Positions 1 to 8,448 of a stretch of 50,299 nucleotides of DNA are shown here, in pieces. Both the position numbers and the translations under genes were made by a program. Location of the stretch: positions 1 to 50,299 of the forward strand of contig JBFGCA010000021.1 in the NCBI GenBank assembly GCA_041567315.1, given 5' to 3'. The notes under the pieces were generated by a model that saw nothing but the letters and a program-made list of their open reading frames with translations, had not been told where the DNA came from and did not search any database. This stretch comes from JBFGCA01 sp041567315 (GTDB lineage: Bacteria; Acidobacteriota; Thermoanaerobaculia; Multivoradales; JAHEKO01). Each line of letters begins with the position of its first letter. Position 1 is the stretch's first letter.

Positions 1-2
1 GG

Positions 3-767
3 CGGCTCGCGGCCGGCCGCGCGGCGACGCGGCGGCTCGACTACGCCTGGGGCCGCTTCGAGGGCGGCGTCGCGGTGCCGCCGTGCGCCCGCGAAGCGCT
101 GCGCCGGCTCGATCCCGAGGGCGAGCGCTGGCCGGACCCCTTCGCGGCCGGCGAGGACAGCTTCCTCGCCTGGCTCGCCGCCCCCTGGGGCGGCGGCGGC
201 GACCTCGCCCTGCCGCGGATCGCCCACGCGCTGTGGGAGCAGCGGCCCGACCTGCGGCGCCAGTTCCCCACCCTGGCCGGCGAGCAGGCGGTGGCCTTCG
301 GGCGCTGGCTGCTCGAGCGCGGGGCCCGGCAGGCGGATCTCGAGGCGACGCTTCTCGAGCCCGTCCGCGCGCGGCTGGTGGCGGACGGCCCGTCGCCCGG
401 CACCGGTGGCGGCCGAGAGTCGGCTTCGCCGGATGCCGGGCGAGCCCCCGCCGACCTCCTGCGTCCCGGCGCCGCCGCCGCACTGGGCGCCGCCGACCGG
501 CAGTGGCTGGCCGCCGACGCCGACCTCGAGCCGGGCCGACCGCGGATCCCGCGGCTGGCGCTCGAGCTGCACCGCGGCCGGGCCGACCTGCGGACCGCCT
601 TCCCCGAGCCGCTCGGCGCCTCGCGACGCGGCCTCGCCCGCTGGTACGCCACCTACGGACGCCGCGAGTACCGGCTCCAAAGGGAGCTGGTCTCTCCGAC
701 GGTGCGCACCCTGCCGCCCGGCGACCGTCTGTGGGTCGGCCTCTGGTGGCTCCTCAAGGGCCGCTGA
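3..767 (+). CDS. Glycosyltransferase, C-terminal part (5' end outside window)
   Basis: The frame is open from the first bases of the window, so the gene begins upstream; a GTG at 75 is only an internal candidate. The visible 254 residues contain no catalytic domain. They match the middle accessory region of the next gene (930-4016): both carry an R-W-P-D-P-F block preceded by L-R-R-x-D-P, then a W-E-[EQ]-R-[AP]-D-L block and F-P-[DT]. Because in the neighbour this region follows a GT8-like domain, I infer this is the tail of a related transferase. The frame ends in a TGA at 765-767 after a basic W-W-L-L-K-G-R end. Its partner, 163 bp downstream, has its own promoter-like sequence. Confidence 0.6.
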   Translation, partial: RLAAGRAATRRLDYAWGRFEGGVAVPPCAREALRRLDPEGERWPDPFAAGEDSFLAWLAAPWGGGGDLALPRIAHALWEQRPDLRRQFPTLAGEQAVAFGRWLLERGARQADLEATLLEPVRARLVADGPSPGTGGGRESASPDAGRAPADLLRPGAAAALGAADRQWLAADADLEPGRPRIPRLALELHRGRADLRTAFPEPLGASRRGLARWYATYGRREYRLQRELVSPTVRTLPPGDRLWVGLWWLLKGR

Positions 768-881
768 CGGCCCGCGGCGCGCGCGTCCCCGACCGGCCGT
801 TTCGCGGTAGGTCCGCCATCCCCACGGTCCCTCGACCCGGCCCGCGGCCGCCGGCCAGCGCGCCCCGCCCGCGGTCCGGTG

Positions 882-890
882 TGCTAGCTT
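882..890 (+). promoter_or_regulatory. Candidate extended -10 element upstream of the bimodular glycosyltransferase
   Basis: TGCTAGCTT lies 40 bp before the ATG at 930 in the 162-bp gap after the previous gene. The same TGCTAnnnT pattern recurs before other genes here (31086-31094 minus, 32608, 40202, 41403), which is why I read it as an extended -10. No clear -35 box is visible. Confidence 0.4.
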
Positions 891-929
891 CCAAGGCCCG
901 CCCCGCCACCGCCGGAAGACCCTTCCGCG

Positions 930-3900
930 ATGCAGCCCGTCCCAGCCTGCACCATAGCGTCCAACAACTACCTGGCCTTCGCCCGGGTGCTGGCCGAGAG
1001 CTACCAGCAGCATCATCCCAGCGCCCCGTTCTACGTCTGCGTCGTGGATCGCCCGCATCCGGCGGTGCGCTACGAAGAGCTGCCGTTCACCACCGTCTTC
1101 GCCCACGAGCTGGGCATCCCGGCGTTCGACAACTTCGCCTTCCGCTACGACATCCTGGAGCTCAACACCGCGGTCAAGCCGTCGCTGCTCGCTCACCTCC
1201 GCGACCGGTTCGGCGCCGACCGCGTGTTCTACCTGGACCCCGACATCCTGGTCTGCGATCGGCTGAGCGGTCTCGAACAGGCGCTCGACCGGCATCAGGC
1301 GGTCCTCACCCCGCACGTCACCCGGCCGCTCGACAACCGCTACCGGCCGGCCGAGCGCAGCATCCTCCAAGCCGGGGTCTACAACCTGGGCTTCCTGGGG
1401 ATCCGGCTGGACCAGACGACCGCCGGCTTTCTCGACTGGTGGCGCGACCGGCTCGCCCGCTTCTGCCTGGTGGACCTCCCCGGCGGGCTGTTCGTCGACC
1501 AGTCCTGGATGGACCTGGCGCCGGCCTATCTCGAAACGGTGGCGGTGGTCCGCGACCCGATCTACAACATCGCCTACTGGAACCTGGCGCACCGGATGCT
1601 CGACGCCGGCGGGGACCACTGGCGGGTCGAGGGCCGGCGCGTGGGCTTCTTCCACTTCAGCGGCATCGACCTCGACGACCTGGAGGTGGTGAGCCGCCAC
1701 CAGGACCGGATCCGGCTCGACGAGCGGCCCGATCTGGCCCCCTGCTTCGCCCGCTACCGGGAGCTGGTGCTGGCCGCCGGACACCGCGAGCTCCACGACC
1801 TGCCCTATGGCTACCGCTGCTTCCGCGGCACCGAGGTTCCGATCCCCGCCACCGCCCGCCGCACGTTGCGGCGCGTCGACCCGTCGGGGGTGCGCTGGCC
1901 CGACCCCTTCGACGCTCACGCCTCCGGCAGCTACTACCGCTGGCTGATCGAGCCGCTGGAGTTCGGCGACGGCTGGCTCAACCGGGCGGTGCTCGCCCTG
2001 TGGGAGGAGCGGGCCGACCTCGTCCGCCACTTCCCGGACGTCTGCGACCAGGACCTGCGGGCCTACGCCGAGTGGCTGACGAGGTTCGGCGGGGGCGAGC
2101 TGGCTGGCCTCGACGCGAACCTGCTGGCCGGCGTCCGGGTCCGGCAGGCGGGCAGGGGGTCGCGGCCGGCGCGCTCCCGGCGGCTGCCGCAGCCGTTCGA
2201 CGGCGCGGCGGGGCCGGGCGGCAGCGGGCCGCTCGAGAGCCTCGACCTGAGGCGTCCGGGGCGGCTCGCCGCCTGGCTCAACCAGCCGGTGCCGGGCGTC
2301 GCCCGCGCCCGCCCGCAGCTCACGCACCTGTCGCTGCTCATCCACGCCAGCCGGACCGACCTGCAGCAGGCGTTCCCCGACCCGCTGGACCGCGACCAGA
2401 TCGACTTCGCCCTGTGGTTCGTGACCCACGCGCAGCGCGAAGCGCGGCTCGCCCCGTCGCTGGTGCGGCCGGTGCGGCGCTCGCTGCCGTGGAGGGTGCG
2501 GGCTCGCCACGCGGTGACCCGCCTGCGCGGCGCCTGGCGACGACGGGGCCGAGTCTCCCCGGCCGTCGGGCAGGCCGGGGCCACGCCCGGCACCGCCTCC
2601 GGCGGCCCCGAGCCGGAGGTCGGCCCACGGGCGGCGCCCGCCCGGCCGACGGTGAACCGCTCGCCGGCCGGAGCAGCCACCACAGGGGCGGGCCCGGCAG
2701 CGTCGGAGGGCGTCAACCTCGCCGGCTACTTCGACGCCTCCACCGGCGTTGGCCAGATGGGCCGCGCCACCGCCCGCGCCCTCGAAACGGCTGGCACCCC
2801 GTTCGTCCGAGTGCCGCTCGACCGCGACCCGGCCGGCCAGCTCGCCGAGGGGCGCCTCCAGCAACCGGGCGGGGCGCCCTACCCGGTGACCCTGATCCAC
2901 GCCAACGCCGACGAGACGCCCAACGCGCTGGCCCGCATGCCGGCAGCGGTGACCGCCGGCAGCCACAAGATCGGCTACTGGTTCTGGGAGCTCGCCCACT
3001 TCCCGCTCGCCTTCGCCGATCGCTTCGACTATCTCGACGAGCTGTGGGCGCCGTCGCGGTTCTGTTTCGACGCCTATCGTGCGCTGTCCACGATCCCGGT
3101 GCGGCTGGTGCCGCCCTACGCGCCGCCGCCCGCCCCGCCCCCGGTGGCGCCGGCCGCCTCCCGGTCCGGGCCCGGCACCGCGGAGGCCGGCCTGCCGGAG
3201 CTGGAACCGGACCGATTCTGGTTCCTCTTCGCCTTCGACGTGCTGAGCGTGCCGGAGCGCAAGAACCCCGAGGGCGCGATCGAGGCTCTCCGCCGGTTGC
3301 GGTCGGTCTGCCGGCGGCCGGCCGGCCTGGTGCTCAAGGTGAGCCGTGCGACTCAGGCTCCCCAACTGCTGGTGGAACTGCGCGAGCGGGCCCGCGGACT
3401 GCCGGTGGTCTTCCACACAACGCCCACCGGCCGCGATCGGTTCGAGACCCTGCTGGGGCGCTGCGACGCCGTGCTGTCGCTCCACCGCTCGGAGGGACTG
3501 GGGCTGCTGCTGATCGAGGCCCTCTACCTCGAGAAACCGGTGGTGGCGACCTCGTACGGCGGGGTGATCGACTATCTGGACGCCGCGAGCGGCTACCCGG
3601 TGACCTACGAGATGACCCACCTCGACCGCGCCCTCGGCCCCTACCCGGCCGGAGCGGTCTGGGCCGACCCGCGGATCGACGACGCCGTCGAGCAGATGCG
3701 CCGGGTGATCGAGCAGCCCGACGAGGCCAGCGAGCGCGCCGCCACCGGCCGCCGCCGCGTCGAGGCCCTCTACGGCCTGGAGGCCGCCACCCAGCGTTAC
3801 AAGACGGAGCTGGCCCGCGTCTTCTCGCAACTCCGCAGCAACGCCCCGACCGCCCGTCCCCCTACCACCCCCCCTCCGAAACGCCTGGCACCCCTCCCCG

Positions 3901-4016
3901 AAACCCCTGGCACCCTTCGGGGCCCCGCCCCGAGACGGCTGGCACCTACGACGGGGGCCCCGAAGAGGCTGGCACCTACGGCGGCACCTACGGCGGGGCG
4001 GGAGGGTGAGGGATGA
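930..4016 (+). CDS. Bimodular glycosyltransferase (GT8-like plus GT4-like)
   Basis: This 1028-residue protein fuses two transferase modules. Residues 1-250 look like a GT-A fold enzyme with a D-P-D metal site at 103-105, and residues around 600-970 are a GT-B GT4-type domain with the typical E-G-L-G-L-L-L-I-E sugar-nucleotide motif near residue 853. Between them lies an accessory region shared with the preceding partial gene. It probably builds a surface polysaccharide from nucleotide sugars, which fits the rfb genes that follow. Its stop overlaps the rfbA start (ATGA), so the two are probably translationally coupled. The last 55 residues are odd: four copies of the dispersed CTGGCACC element have been added in frame, giving repeated K-R-L-A-P and P-E-T-P-G-T peptides after the natural end of the domain. 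Confidence 0.85.
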   Translation: MQPVPACTIASNNYLAFARVLAESYQQHHPSAPFYVCVVDRPHPAVRYEELPFTTVFAHELGIPAFDNFAFRYDILELNTAVKPSLLAHLRDRFGADRVFYLDPDILVCDRLSGLEQALDRHQAVLTPHVTRPLDNRYRPAERSILQAGVYNLGFLGIRLDQTTAGFLDWWRDRLARFCLVDLPGGLFVDQSWMDLAPAYLETVAVVRDPIYNIAYWNLAHRMLDAGGDHWRVEGRRVGFFHFSGIDLDDLEVVSRHQDRIRLDERPDLAPCFARYRELVLAAGHRELHDLPYGYRCFRGTEVPIPATARRTLRRVDPSGVRWPDPFDAHASGSYYRWLIEPLEFGDGWLNRAVLALWEERADLVRHFPDVCDQDLRAYAEWLTRFGGGELAGLDANLLAGVRVRQAGRGSRPARSRRLPQPFDGAAGPGGSGPLESLDLRRPGRLAAWLNQPVPGVARARPQLTHLSLLIHASRTDLQQAFPDPLDRDQIDFALWFVTHAQREARLAPSLVRPVRRSLPWRVRARHAVTRLRGAWRRRGRVSPAVGQAGATPGTASGGPEPEVGPRAAPARPTVNRSPAGAATTGAGPAASEGVNLAGYFDASTGVGQMGRATARALETAGTPFVRVPLDRDPAGQLAEGRLQQPGGAPYPVTLIHANADETPNALARMPAAVTAGSHKIGYWFWELAHFPLAFADRFDYLDELWAPSRFCFDAYRALSTIPVRLVPPYAPPPAPPPVAPAASRSGPGTAEAGLPELEPDRFWFLFAFDVLSVPERKNPEGAIEALRRLRSVCRRPAGLVLKVSRATQAPQLLVELRERARGLPVVFHTTPTGRDRFETLLGRCDAVLSLHRSEGLGLLLIEALYLEKPVVATSYGGVIDYLDAASGYPVTYEMTHLDRALGPYPAGAVWADPRIDDAVEQMRRVIEQPDEASERAATGRRRVEALYGLEAATQRYKTELARVFSQLRSNAPTARPPTTPPPKRLAPLPETPGTLRGPAPRRLAPTTGAPKRLAPTAAPTAGREGEG
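3877..3977 (+). repeat. Cluster of four CTGGCACC elements in the 3' coding end of the glycosyltransferase
   Basis: Copies at 3877-3893, 3899-3915, 3931-3947 and 3961-3977 match CGAAACGGCTGGCACCT with one to three changes, all in the sense direction, with starts 22-32 bp apart. A truncated unit follows at about 3981. They are read in two frames of the same protein, which argues against selection for one peptide. Confidence 0.85.
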
Positions 4017-4924
4017 CGGCCAGGCGCTCGCGGCGCTCCTACCGGGGGATCATCCTGGCGGGCGGGGCAGGCACCCGGCTGCTGCCACTCACCCAGGGGG
4101 CGAGCAAGCAGCTGATGCCGGTCTACGACAAGCCGATGATCTACTACCCGCTGTCGACCCTGATGCTGGCGGGCATCCGGCGCATCCTGGTCATCTCGAC
4201 CCCGCGCGACGGCGCCGCCTTCCGCAACTTCCTGGGCGACGGCTCGCAGTGGGGTCTCGAGCTCGAGTACGCCGACCAGGAGCGGCCTGAGGGGATCGCC
4301 CAGGCTTTCCTGATCGGCGAGGAGTTCCTCGACGGTCATCCGGTCTGTCTGATCCTCGGCGACAACATCTTCTACGCCGAGGGGCTGGCCGACCTGCTCC
4401 GCCGGGTGGCCCGGCGTACGACGGGTGCCACCGTTTTCGGCTATTACGTGCACGACCCCGAGCGCTACGGGGTGGTCAGCTTCGACGACGCCGGTCAGGT
4501 CACCGGCATCGAGGAGAAGCCGCGGCGGCCGCGCTCGCACTACGCGGTCACCGGCCTCTATTTCTACGACCCGCAGGTGGTCGAGATCGCCCGCGGCCTG
4601 CGGCCCTCGGCTCGCGGCGAGCTGGAGATCACCGACGTCAACCGCGCCTACCTGGAGCGGGGCGCCCTGCGGGTCGAGATCCTGAGCCGCGGCACTGCCT
4701 GGCTCGACACCGGCACCCACGATTCGCTGCTCGACGCCGCGGTCTTCGTGCGGGTCATCGAAAAGCGCCAAGGGCTCAAGATCGCCTGTCCCGAGGAGAT
4801 CGCCTACCGCATGGGCTTCATCGATGGCCCGGCGCTCAAGCGGCTGGCCCGCGGCTTCGGCGACAGCGGCTACGGCGAGTATCTGCGCGAGCTGCTGCGC
4901 GAGGACGGACGGCCGGCGGGATGA
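4013..4924 (+). CDS. rfbA: Glucose-1-phosphate thymidylyltransferase
   Basis: This 303-residue enzyme makes dTDP-glucose from dTTP and glucose 1-phosphate, the first step to dTDP-L-rhamnose and related deoxysugars. The nucleotide-binding G-G-A-G-T-R-L-L-P-L-T motif lies near residues 17-27, followed by the conserved K-Q-L-M-P-V-Y-D-K-P-M block and later G-D-N-I-F and E-E-K-P motifs. Length is normal for the family. The ATG overlaps the stop of the preceding transferase, and rfbD starts 25 bp after its end, so it is part of one operon. No unusual residues were seen. Confidence 0.95.
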   Translation: MTARRSRRSYRGIILAGGAGTRLLPLTQGASKQLMPVYDKPMIYYPLSTLMLAGIRRILVISTPRDGAAFRNFLGDGSQWGLELEYADQERPEGIAQAFLIGEEFLDGHPVCLILGDNIFYAEGLADLLRRVARRTTGATVFGYYVHDPERYGVVSFDDAGQVTGIEEKPRRPRSHYAVTGLYFYDPQVVEIARGLRPSARGELEITDVNRAYLERGALRVEILSRGTAWLDTGTHDSLLDAAVFVRVIEKRQGLKIACPEEIAYRMGFIDGPALKRLARGFGDSGYGEYLRELLREDGRPAG

Positions 4925-4949
4925 GGCGGCAGCGAGCCCCGAGCGGTCC

Positions 4950-5855
4950 ATGAAAGTCCTCCTCGCCGGTGCGGGCGGCCAGCTCGGCCGCGAGCTCGTG
5001 CGCTCGGCACCCGAGGGTTGCCTCCTGCGGGCGCTGGACCGCGCCGCGCTCGACGTCACCGACACCGCCGCGGTGGAGCGCGCCGTCGCCGAGACCGCGC
5101 CCGAGCTGGTGATCAACGCCGCCGCCTACACCGCCGTGGACAGGGCCGAGCAAGAGCCCGAGCTGGCCTTCGCCGTCAACGCCGGCGGCGCCGAGAACCT
5201 GGCCCGCGCGGCTGCGCGCGCCGGCGCCCGCTTCATCCAGCCGTCCACCGACTTCGTCTTCGACGGCACCGCCGGCCAGCCCTATCGGCCCAGCGACCCG
5301 CCGCGGCCGCTAGGGGTCTACGGGGCCAGCAAGCTCGAGGGCGAGGAGCGCGCGCTGGCGGTCACCGGCGGGCGGGCGCTGGTGCTGCGCACGGCCTGGC
5401 TCTACGCCGCCGGCGGCCGCAATTTCGTCCACACGGTGCTGCGGCTGGCGGCCGCGCGCGGCGAGCTGACGATCGTCGACGACCAGGTAGGGACCCCGAC
5501 CTGGGCGGCGGGGCTGGCGCGGGCGATCTGGCGGGCCGCCACACGGCCACAAGTGGCCGGCGTCCACCACTGGACCGACGGGGGCGTTGCATCGTGGTAC
5601 GACTTCGCCGTAGCCATCGTCGAGGAGGCGGCCGCGGCCGGGCTGCTCGCACGGCCGGCGGCCGTCCAGCCGATCGCCACCGCGGACTACCCGACCCCGG
5701 CCCGCCGCCCGGCCTACGGCGTGCTCGACAAGCGGCCGACCTGGCGGGCGCTCGACCTGCGGCCGGTCCACTGGCGGGCGGCGCTGCGCGACATGCTCCA
5801 CGAGGTCACCCGGCCCGCCGAAGCAGCCCCTCCGGTCGAGGCACCCCATGGCTAG
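4950..5855 (+). CDS. rfbD: dTDP-4-dehydrorhamnose reductase
   Basis: This 301-residue protein is a short-chain dehydrogenase of the RmlD type, reducing dTDP-4-dehydrorhamnose with NAD(P)H. The ATG at 4950 is chosen because the product then begins M-K-V-L-L-A-G-A-G-G-Q-L-G, the family's dinucleotide-binding start; a longer frame opens at 4824 inside rfbA but adds unrelated residues. S-T-D-F-V-F-D-G and Y-G-A-S-K-L-E-G-E match the catalytic region, and G-T-P-T-W-A the C-terminal region. It overlaps rfbB by 8 bp. The usual partner epimerase rfbC is not in this window, so the final sugar could be rhamnose (epimerase elsewhere) or another 6-deoxyhexose. Confidence 0.92.
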   Translation: MKVLLAGAGGQLGRELVRSAPEGCLLRALDRAALDVTDTAAVERAVAETAPELVINAAAYTAVDRAEQEPELAFAVNAGGAENLARAAARAGARFIQPSTDFVFDGTAGQPYRPSDPPRPLGVYGASKLEGEERALAVTGGRALVLRTAWLYAAGGRNFVHTVLRLAAARGELTIVDDQVGTPTWAAGLARAIWRAATRPQVAGVHHWTDGGVASWYDFAVAIVEEAAAAGLLARPAAVQPIATADYPTPARRPAYGVLDKRPTWRALDLRPVHWRAALRDMLHEVTRPAEAAPPVEAPHG

Positions 5856-7017
5856 GCTGCTGGTCACCGGCGGCGCCGGTTTCATCGGCGCCAACTTCGT
5901 CCACTACTGGCTCGACCGCCATCCGAACGAGCGACCCGAAGCCCGGCCCCAAGACCGGCCCCAAGAACGGCCCCAAGAACGGCTTGTGGTGCTCGACGCC
6001 CTCACCTACGCCGGCAACCGGGCGAGCCTCGCCCCCGCCGCCGGCCGCCCCGGCTTCCGCTTCGTCGAGGGGGACGTCCGCGACCAACCGCTGGTCGAGC
6101 GGCTGCTCCGCGAGGAGGAGCTCGACACCGTCGTGCACTTCGCGGCCGAGTCGCACGTCGACCGCTCGATCTCGGGACCCGACGTCTTCCTCGACGTCAA
6201 CGTCGTGGGGACGCACGCGCTGCTCAAGGCGGCCCGCGCGGTCTGGCTCGCTGGCGCCGGCGGCCCCACCCCCGGGGGCGGCCGCCCCCACCGCTTCCAC
6301 CACGTCTCGACCGACGAGGTCTACGGCTCGCTCGGGCTCGCCGACCCGGCTTTCCACGAGACGACGCCCTACGCCCCCAACTCCCCCTACGCGGCCAGCA
6401 AGGCCGCGTCCGACCACCTGGTGCGGGCCTATCACCATACCTACGGTCTGGCCACCACGATCAGCAACTGCTCCAACAACTACGGCCCCTACCAGTTCCC
6501 GGAGAAGCTCATCCCGCTGGCGCTCGTCAAGCTGCTCGGCGGCGAGCCGGTACCGGTCTACGGCGACGGCGCCAACGTCCGCGATTGGCTCCACGTCGAG
6601 GACCACTGCCGCGGGATCGAGTTGATTTTGGAGCGTGGACAGCCCGGAGCCGTCTACAACATCGGCAGCGACAACGAGCGGCCCAACCTGGAGGTGGTAC
6701 GGCTGCTCTGCGGCGCGCTGGACGAGGCCTTCGCAGCCGAGCCGGCGCTGGCCAGGCGGTTCCCGGCGGCGCTGGCGGCGGCCGGCGGTTTCGAGGGCGA
6801 GCGCTTCGCCTTCGTCCGCGACCGGCCCGGCCACGACCGCCGCTACGCCATCGACGCCCGCCGGATCCGCTCCGAGCTAGGCTACCGCGCCCGGATCGGC
6901 TTCGAGGAGGGCCTGCGGCGGACCGTCCGCTGGTATCTCGACCACGAGGACTGGTGGCGGCCGCTGCTGGGGCGCGACTACCGGGAGTGGATGCGGGCGC
7001 AGTACGGCGACGGATGA
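5848..7017 (+). CDS. rfbB: dTDP-glucose 4,6-dehydratase with low-complexity inserts
   Basis: RfbB dehydrates dTDP-glucose to dTDP-4-keto-6-deoxyglucose using bound NAD. The Rossmann start (L-V-T-G-G-A-G-F-I-G-A-N-F), the T-D-E-V-Y-G catalytic block and Y-A-A-S-K-A-A-S are all present. At 389 residues it is longer than the usual 350-360. The excess is in two places: about 17 residues of R-P-Q-[DE] repeats (residues 29-46, from 12-nt DNA repeats) between the first helix and the second strand, and a Gly/Pro-rich loop near residues 134-149. Both lie at surface loops, so the enzyme is probably active. The ATG overlaps the rfbD stop, and SDR motifs begin at once, supporting this start. Confidence 0.93.
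   Translation: MARLLVTGGAGFIGANFVHYWLDRHPNERPEARPQDRPQERPQERLVVLDALTYAGNRASLAPAAGRPGFRFVEGDVRDQPLVERLLREEELDTVVHFAAESHVDRSISGPDVFLDVNVVGTHALLKAARAVWLAGAGGPTPGGGRPHRFHHVSTDEVYGSLGLADPAFHETTPYAPNSPYAASKAASDHLVRAYHHTYGLATTISNCSNNYGPYQFPEKLIPLALVKLLGGEPVPVYGDGANVRDWLHVEDHCRGIELILERGQPGAVYNIGSDNERPNLEVVRLLCGALDEAFAAEPALARRFPAALAAAGGFEGERFAFVRDRPGHDRRYAIDARRIRSELGYRARIGFEEGLRRTVRWYLDHEDWWRPLLGRDYREWMRAQYGDG
5931..5986 (+). repeat. 12-nt tandem repeat inside rfbB
   Basis: About three close copies of CCGGCCCCAAGA (5943-5954, 5955-5966, 5967-5978) with degenerate flanking units encode R-P-Q-D/E repeats. The unit length is a multiple of three, so expansion keeps the frame. Confidence 0.8.
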
Positions 7018-7108
7018 GAAACAGGGGCAGGACGCGCAGGGCGCGGCCGACCGGTTCCCGCGTCACTCACCCCCGATTCGGAGGGGACGATCCCCGAGGA
7101 GCTCTGCG

Positions 7109-7936
7109 ATGACCGGCGACTTCCCCGAGCTCGGCGACTGGACCGCGACGCGCGACGCTCTGCACGGCTACTCCACGGTGCTGGGCTCGATCCGGCGGGC
7201 CCTCAGCCCGCCCCACCCGCGCTGGTGGCAGATCAGCCTGCGGGTGCGACCGGCCGGCCTGACCAGCGGCCCGCTGGCCGCGGCAACGGCGGGACCGGGG
7301 AGCTTCGAGCTGCTGCTCGACCTCGAGGCGAGCCGGCTGCGGTTCGAAGCCAACGGCCAGCTACGGCACGAGCTGCCGCTCGACCGGGGAGCGAGCCCGG
7401 CCGAGCTCGGCGGCGAGCTGCTAGGCCGGCTGGCCCGCCTCGGGATCGGAATCGCGCCCGATCGTGGCCGCTGGGCCGAGGAAACTGCGGCAGGGTACCG
7501 GCGGGCCGACGCGGCCCGCTACCGGCGGGCCTTGTGGGCCGTCGCGGCGACTTTTCGCCGCGTGCGGGCGGAGGTCGGTGGCGAAGTCGGGCCGGTCCAG
7601 CTCTGGCCGCACCACTTCGACCTCTCCTGGGAGTGGTTCGGCACCCGCACCGGCAGCTGGGAAGAGGACGGTGAGACCAGGACCGCCGCCGCCCACGTCG
7701 GCTACGGCTTCTCCACCGGCGACGACAGCCACCCCGGGGCCTACTTCTACGCGCTCCCCTGGCCCTTCGACGCCGAACTGACCGGCGAGCCGCTCCCGCG
7801 CGGCGCCTCCTGGCACACCGCCAGCTGGGAAGGCGCCCTCTTGCCCTACGCGGCCGTCTCGGCCGGCGGCGGCAGCCAGCTCCTCACCGCCTTCCTCCGC
7901 GCCACCCACCGCGCCGCCGCCCCCCGCCTCGCCTGA
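7109..7936 (+). CDS. DUF5996 family protein
   Basis: The 275-residue product resembles the DUF5996 family, whose function is not known. Family-like blocks are an N-terminal W-x-x-T-R-D-A-L-H-G-Y, P-x-P-R-W-W-Q-I-S-L-x-V-x-P-x-G-L-T, and V-Q-L-W-P-H-H-F-D-L-S-W-E-W-F in the middle. No signal peptide or membrane segment is visible, so it should be cytoplasmic. The ATG at 7109 follows a GAGGAG-like ribosome site. It is 91 bp downstream of rfbB on the same strand but shows no functional link to it. Its 3' end is followed directly by a cluster of the dispersed repeat. Confidence 0.8.
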   Translation: MTGDFPELGDWTATRDALHGYSTVLGSIRRALSPPHPRWWQISLRVRPAGLTSGPLAAATAGPGSFELLLDLEASRLRFEANGQLRHELPLDRGASPAELGGELLGRLARLGIGIAPDRGRWAEETAAGYRRADAARYRRALWAVAATFRRVRAEVGGEVGPVQLWPHHFDLSWEWFGTRTGSWEEDGETRTAAAHVGYGFSTGDDSHPGAYFYALPWPFDAELTGEPLPRGASWHTASWEGALLPYAAVSAGGGSQLLTAFLRATHRAAAPRLA

Positions 7937-7941
7937 CCCCC

Positions 7942-8056
7942 CGAAATGCCTGGCACTTCACCCGAAGCCCACCGAAATGCCTGGCACCTCGTTCCAGCGG
8001 CTGGCACCTTGCCCGGGCGGGCTCCGAAATGGCGGGCTCCGAAATGGCTGGCACCT
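7942..8056 (+). repeat. Cluster of five CTGGCACC elements between convergent genes
   Basis: Clear copies start at 7942 and 7973 (CGAAATGCCTGGCAC), 7994 (5' part diverged) and 8040 (CGAAATGGCTGGCACCT), with a broken copy at 8025-8036. All point in the plus direction. The tail GGCACCTCGCGGG is partly repeated again to about 8073. The cluster fills the whole gap between the DUF5996 gene and the bacilliredoxin gene. Confidence 0.85.
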
Positions 8057-8079
8057 CGCAGGGCACCTCGCGGGAGGGC

Positions 8080-8448
8080 CTAGGACTTGGTGCCGCTCGC
8101 CGTCTGCTCGGTCAGGGCCTCTGCCAGGGCCGGCTCGGTGATCTGCCAGTGGCTGGCGTGCCAGATCGCGGCGCCGCCGCGGAGCAGCAGGACCTGGGGC
8201 GACTCGTGGCGGACGCCGGTGCGCTCGGCCGCCGCGTTCGACACGGTCCGCCCCGGCTGCACCTCGATCAAGGCGTAGGCCGCCTCGCCGGGCGGGCGAC
8301 CGTCCACGAAGCTGCGGAAGCGGCGCCAGGCCGCGGCCGACACCGAGCAGGTCAGGCTGTGTTTGAAGAGCCACACCGGACCCTCGCTCGACGCCGCGAA
8401 CAACGAATCGAGCTCTTCTGGACTGTCGAGCCTTCGGATCTCGGTCAT
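8080..8448 (-). CDS. YtxJ/BrxC-type monothiol bacilliredoxin-like protein
   Basis: The 122-residue product has the pattern of the YtxJ family (DUF2847), thioredoxin-fold proteins tied to bacillithiol redox chemistry: L-F-K-H-S-L-T-C-S-V-S with a single Cys at 34, then V-x-H-E-S-P-Q-V-L-L-L and W-H-A-S-H-W-x-I-T. In the family the Cys removes bacillithiol from oxidised proteins. The ATG at 8448 was chosen over upstream in-frame starts because it gives the normal length and overlaps the stop of the upstream aspartoacylase-like gene by 4 bp (ATGA), implying coupling. It suggests this organism makes bacillithiol, an inference that needs the bsh genes elsewhere. Confidence 0.85.
   Translation of the reverse strand: MTEIRRLDSPEELDSLFAASSEGPVWLFKHSLTCSVSAAAWRRFRSFVDGRPPGEAAYALIEVQPGRTVSNAAAERTGVRHESPQVLLLRGGAAIWHASHWQITEPALAEALTEQTASGTKS

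Noticed and set aside
3877..3977. Regularly spaced short repeats resembling a CRISPR array
   Set aside because: Units are only 17 bp with 5-15 bp between them, units vary, the array is inside a reading frame and no cas genes are present; similar units occur singly elsewhere.
83..4009. A 1308-codon plus-strand frame over the glycosyltransferases
   Set aside because: It is rich in Arg, Ala and Pro with no motif and overlaps two better frames with clear transferase motifs.
7109..7936. Possible rfbC epimerase after rfbB
   Set aside because: The protein is longer than RmlC and lacks cupin motifs; it fits DUF5996.
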